Source of the DNA: Clostridia bacterium
GTDB lineage: Bacteria; Bacillota; Thermoanaerobacteria; Thermoanaerobacterales; Thermoanaerobacteraceae
Direction: 5' to 3'
DNA: 37,520 nt
Assembly: GCA_012840485.1 (NCBI GenBank)
Contig: DULG01000023.1
Coordinates: forward strand, 1-37,520
Part shown: positions 36,533 to 37,520 of the stretch, piece by piece
Position numbering within the stretch: position 1 is the stretch's first letter
Layout: each line of letters opens with the position of its first letter
Position numbers and translations under genes: made by a program
Notes under the pieces: model-generated
Told to the model about the DNA's origin: nothing
The model's input: the letters and a program-made list of their open reading frames with translations, nothing else
The model's database searches: none

Positions 36533-37520
36533 TTGAAGGTAAGAATCGGGATAGATGTTGGAGGAACATTTACAGATGCGGTTGCTATAGATAATGACAC
36601 TTATGAATTAATAGGGACAATAAAGGTACCGACGACACATACTGCGAAAGAAGGTGTTGCAAAAGGCATTATAGAAGCCCTTATAAAACTCATGAAAGAA
36701 CACAATATAGATCCAGAAGATGTCCTATTTATAGCCCATGGTACAACACAAGCAACAAATGCCTTATTAGAAGGTGACGTTGTTCCTGTTGGCATTATAT
36801 CCGCAGGGAGAGGAATTGAAGGCATTAAAGTAAAAAGCGATACAAATATACAAGATATAGAACTTGCGCCAGGTAAAATATTAAAAATTGCAAATCAATA
36901 TATTGAATTAGAGGACGAATTTGAGAAAAACGTGGAAATGAAAATTGAGGACTTCAAAAGGCAGGAGATAGGGGCGATTGTCGCTGCACAGGCCTTTTCA
37001 GTTGATGATCCAACAATTGAGGATAAAATAGTAGACATTGTAGAGCAAAAAGGACTTCCAGCGACGGCAACACATGAAATAACAAAGCTATATGGATTAA
37101 AAATAAGGACAAGGACTGCAGCAATAAACGCATGTATACTTCCCAAAATGATAGAGACAGCAAACATGACAGAAGATAGCGTAAAAAAATCCGGCATAAA
37201 AGCACCTCTCATGATAATGAGAGGCGATGGTGGAGTAATGAATATAGCGGAAGTGAGGAAAAGACCGATACTAACACTTCTTTCAGGGCCTGCTGCAGGT
37301 GTAGCAGGAGCTTTGATGTATGAAAAAATATCTGACGGCATATTCCTTGAAGTTGGTGGAACAAGTACAGACATATCTGCAATAAAGACAGGCAAAGTAA
37401 TGGTAAACTATGCAGAAATCGGTGGGCATAAGACTTATCTTAACTCCCTTGACGTAAGAACGGTGGGAATAGCAGGAGGGAGCATGGTAAGGCTTGGTGA
37501 CAAAGACATAGAAGACGTTG
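36533..37520 (+). CDS. Hydantoinase A/5-oxoprolinase-family protein, 5' part
   Basis: The first 329 codons; the gene continues beyond the window. The TTG start has GGAGGAGAT upstream at normal spacing. It begins KVRIGIDVGGTFTDAVAI, the acetate/sugar-kinase-like ATP loop of the HyuA/OplaH family, followed by FIAHGTTQATNALLEGD, GLPATATHEITKLYGLKIRTRTAAINACILP, and LLSGPAAGVAGALMYEK with FLEVGGTSTDISAIKTGK. These enzymes use ATP to open cyclic amides or lactams (hydantoins, 5-oxoproline) or carboxylate ketones. The partner HyuB-type subunit would be expected further right. Adjacent to a secondary carrier and a ROK/TIM-barrel pair. Confidence 0.9.
   Translation, partial: MKVRIGIDVGGTFTDAVAIDNDTYELIGTIKVPTTHTAKEGVAKGIIEALIKLMKEHNIDPEDVLFIAHGTTQATNALLEGDVVPVGIISAGRGIEGIKVKSDTNIQDIELAPGKILKIANQYIELEDEFEKNVEMKIEDFKRQEIGAIVAAQAFSVDDPTIEDKIVDIVEQKGLPATATHEITKLYGLKIRTRTAAINACILPKMIETANMTEDSVKKSGIKAPLMIMRGDGGVMNIAEVRKRPILTLLSGPAAGVAGALMYEKISDGIFLEVGGTSTDISAIKTGKVMVNYAEIGGHKTYLNSLDVRTVGIAGGSMVRLGDKDIEDV

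Overview
The window looks like chromosome of an AT-rich, thermophilic, anaerobic Firmicute, most likely Thermoanaerobacter or Caldanaerobacter. This rests on the base composition, the AGA/AGG-rich lysine- and glutamate-heavy proteins, the single-chain pyruvate:ferredoxin oxidoreductase, consensus sigma-A promoters, and close family resemblance of most proteins to clostridial ones. The genus is inferred, because there is no rRNA here.

Layout. 1-380: 3' end of an IS21-type insertion sequence (IstB helper plus terminal repeats). 380-2570: an ECF sigma factor and its DUF4179 membrane partner, bracketed by copies of a 29-base palindromic repeat. 2596-3684 (-): a ferritin-like/VIT iron transporter fusion. 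3882-7409 (-): pyruvate:ferredoxin oxidoreductase. 7788-10378: an HD-GYP protein and a Cache-domain chemoreceptor. 10498-15260: histidine degradation from urocanate onward (hutU, ftcD, a frameshifted hutI, fchA); hutH is not present. 15475-23781: an eight-gene nucleoside uptake and salvage operon (lipoprotein, ATPase, two permeases, GntR regulator, cdd, deoB, pdp). 23901-25547: a second chemoreceptor with a sigma-D-type promoter. 25670-29783: an unknown TIM-barrel-like protein, a NagE-type PTS EIICB, an EIIA and a BglG/LicT-type antiterminator. 29915-33020: a homocitrate synthase/Re-citrate synthase family protein and an aconitase. 33347-end: a ROK repressor, an unknown TIM-barrel-like protein, a transporter and the start of a hydantoinase/oxoprolinase-family protein.

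How the genes work together. The nucleoside operon imports nucleosides, deaminates cytidine, cleaves pyrimidine nucleosides to (deoxy)ribose-1-phosphate and isomerises that to the 5-phosphate. Its promoter carries a 27-bp palindrome that the operon's own GntR regulator may bind. The hut genes convert urocanate to glutamate while moving the formimino carbon to tetrahydrofolate. The citrate/homocitrate synthase and aconitase form one transcription unit behind an unusually dyad-rich promoter.

The most interesting points are these. (1) Two homologous antiterminator-RNA/terminator switches precede both the unknown gene at 25670 and the PTS gene, with the likely antiterminator encoded at the end of the cluster; this ties an uncharacterised protein to PTS sugar control. 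(2) hutI is split at a run of ten A residues, where transcriptional slippage could restore the full protein. (3) A ROK/TIM-barrel/transporter/hydantoinase cluster has no known substrate. (4) REPIN-like repeats bracket the ECF sigma module.
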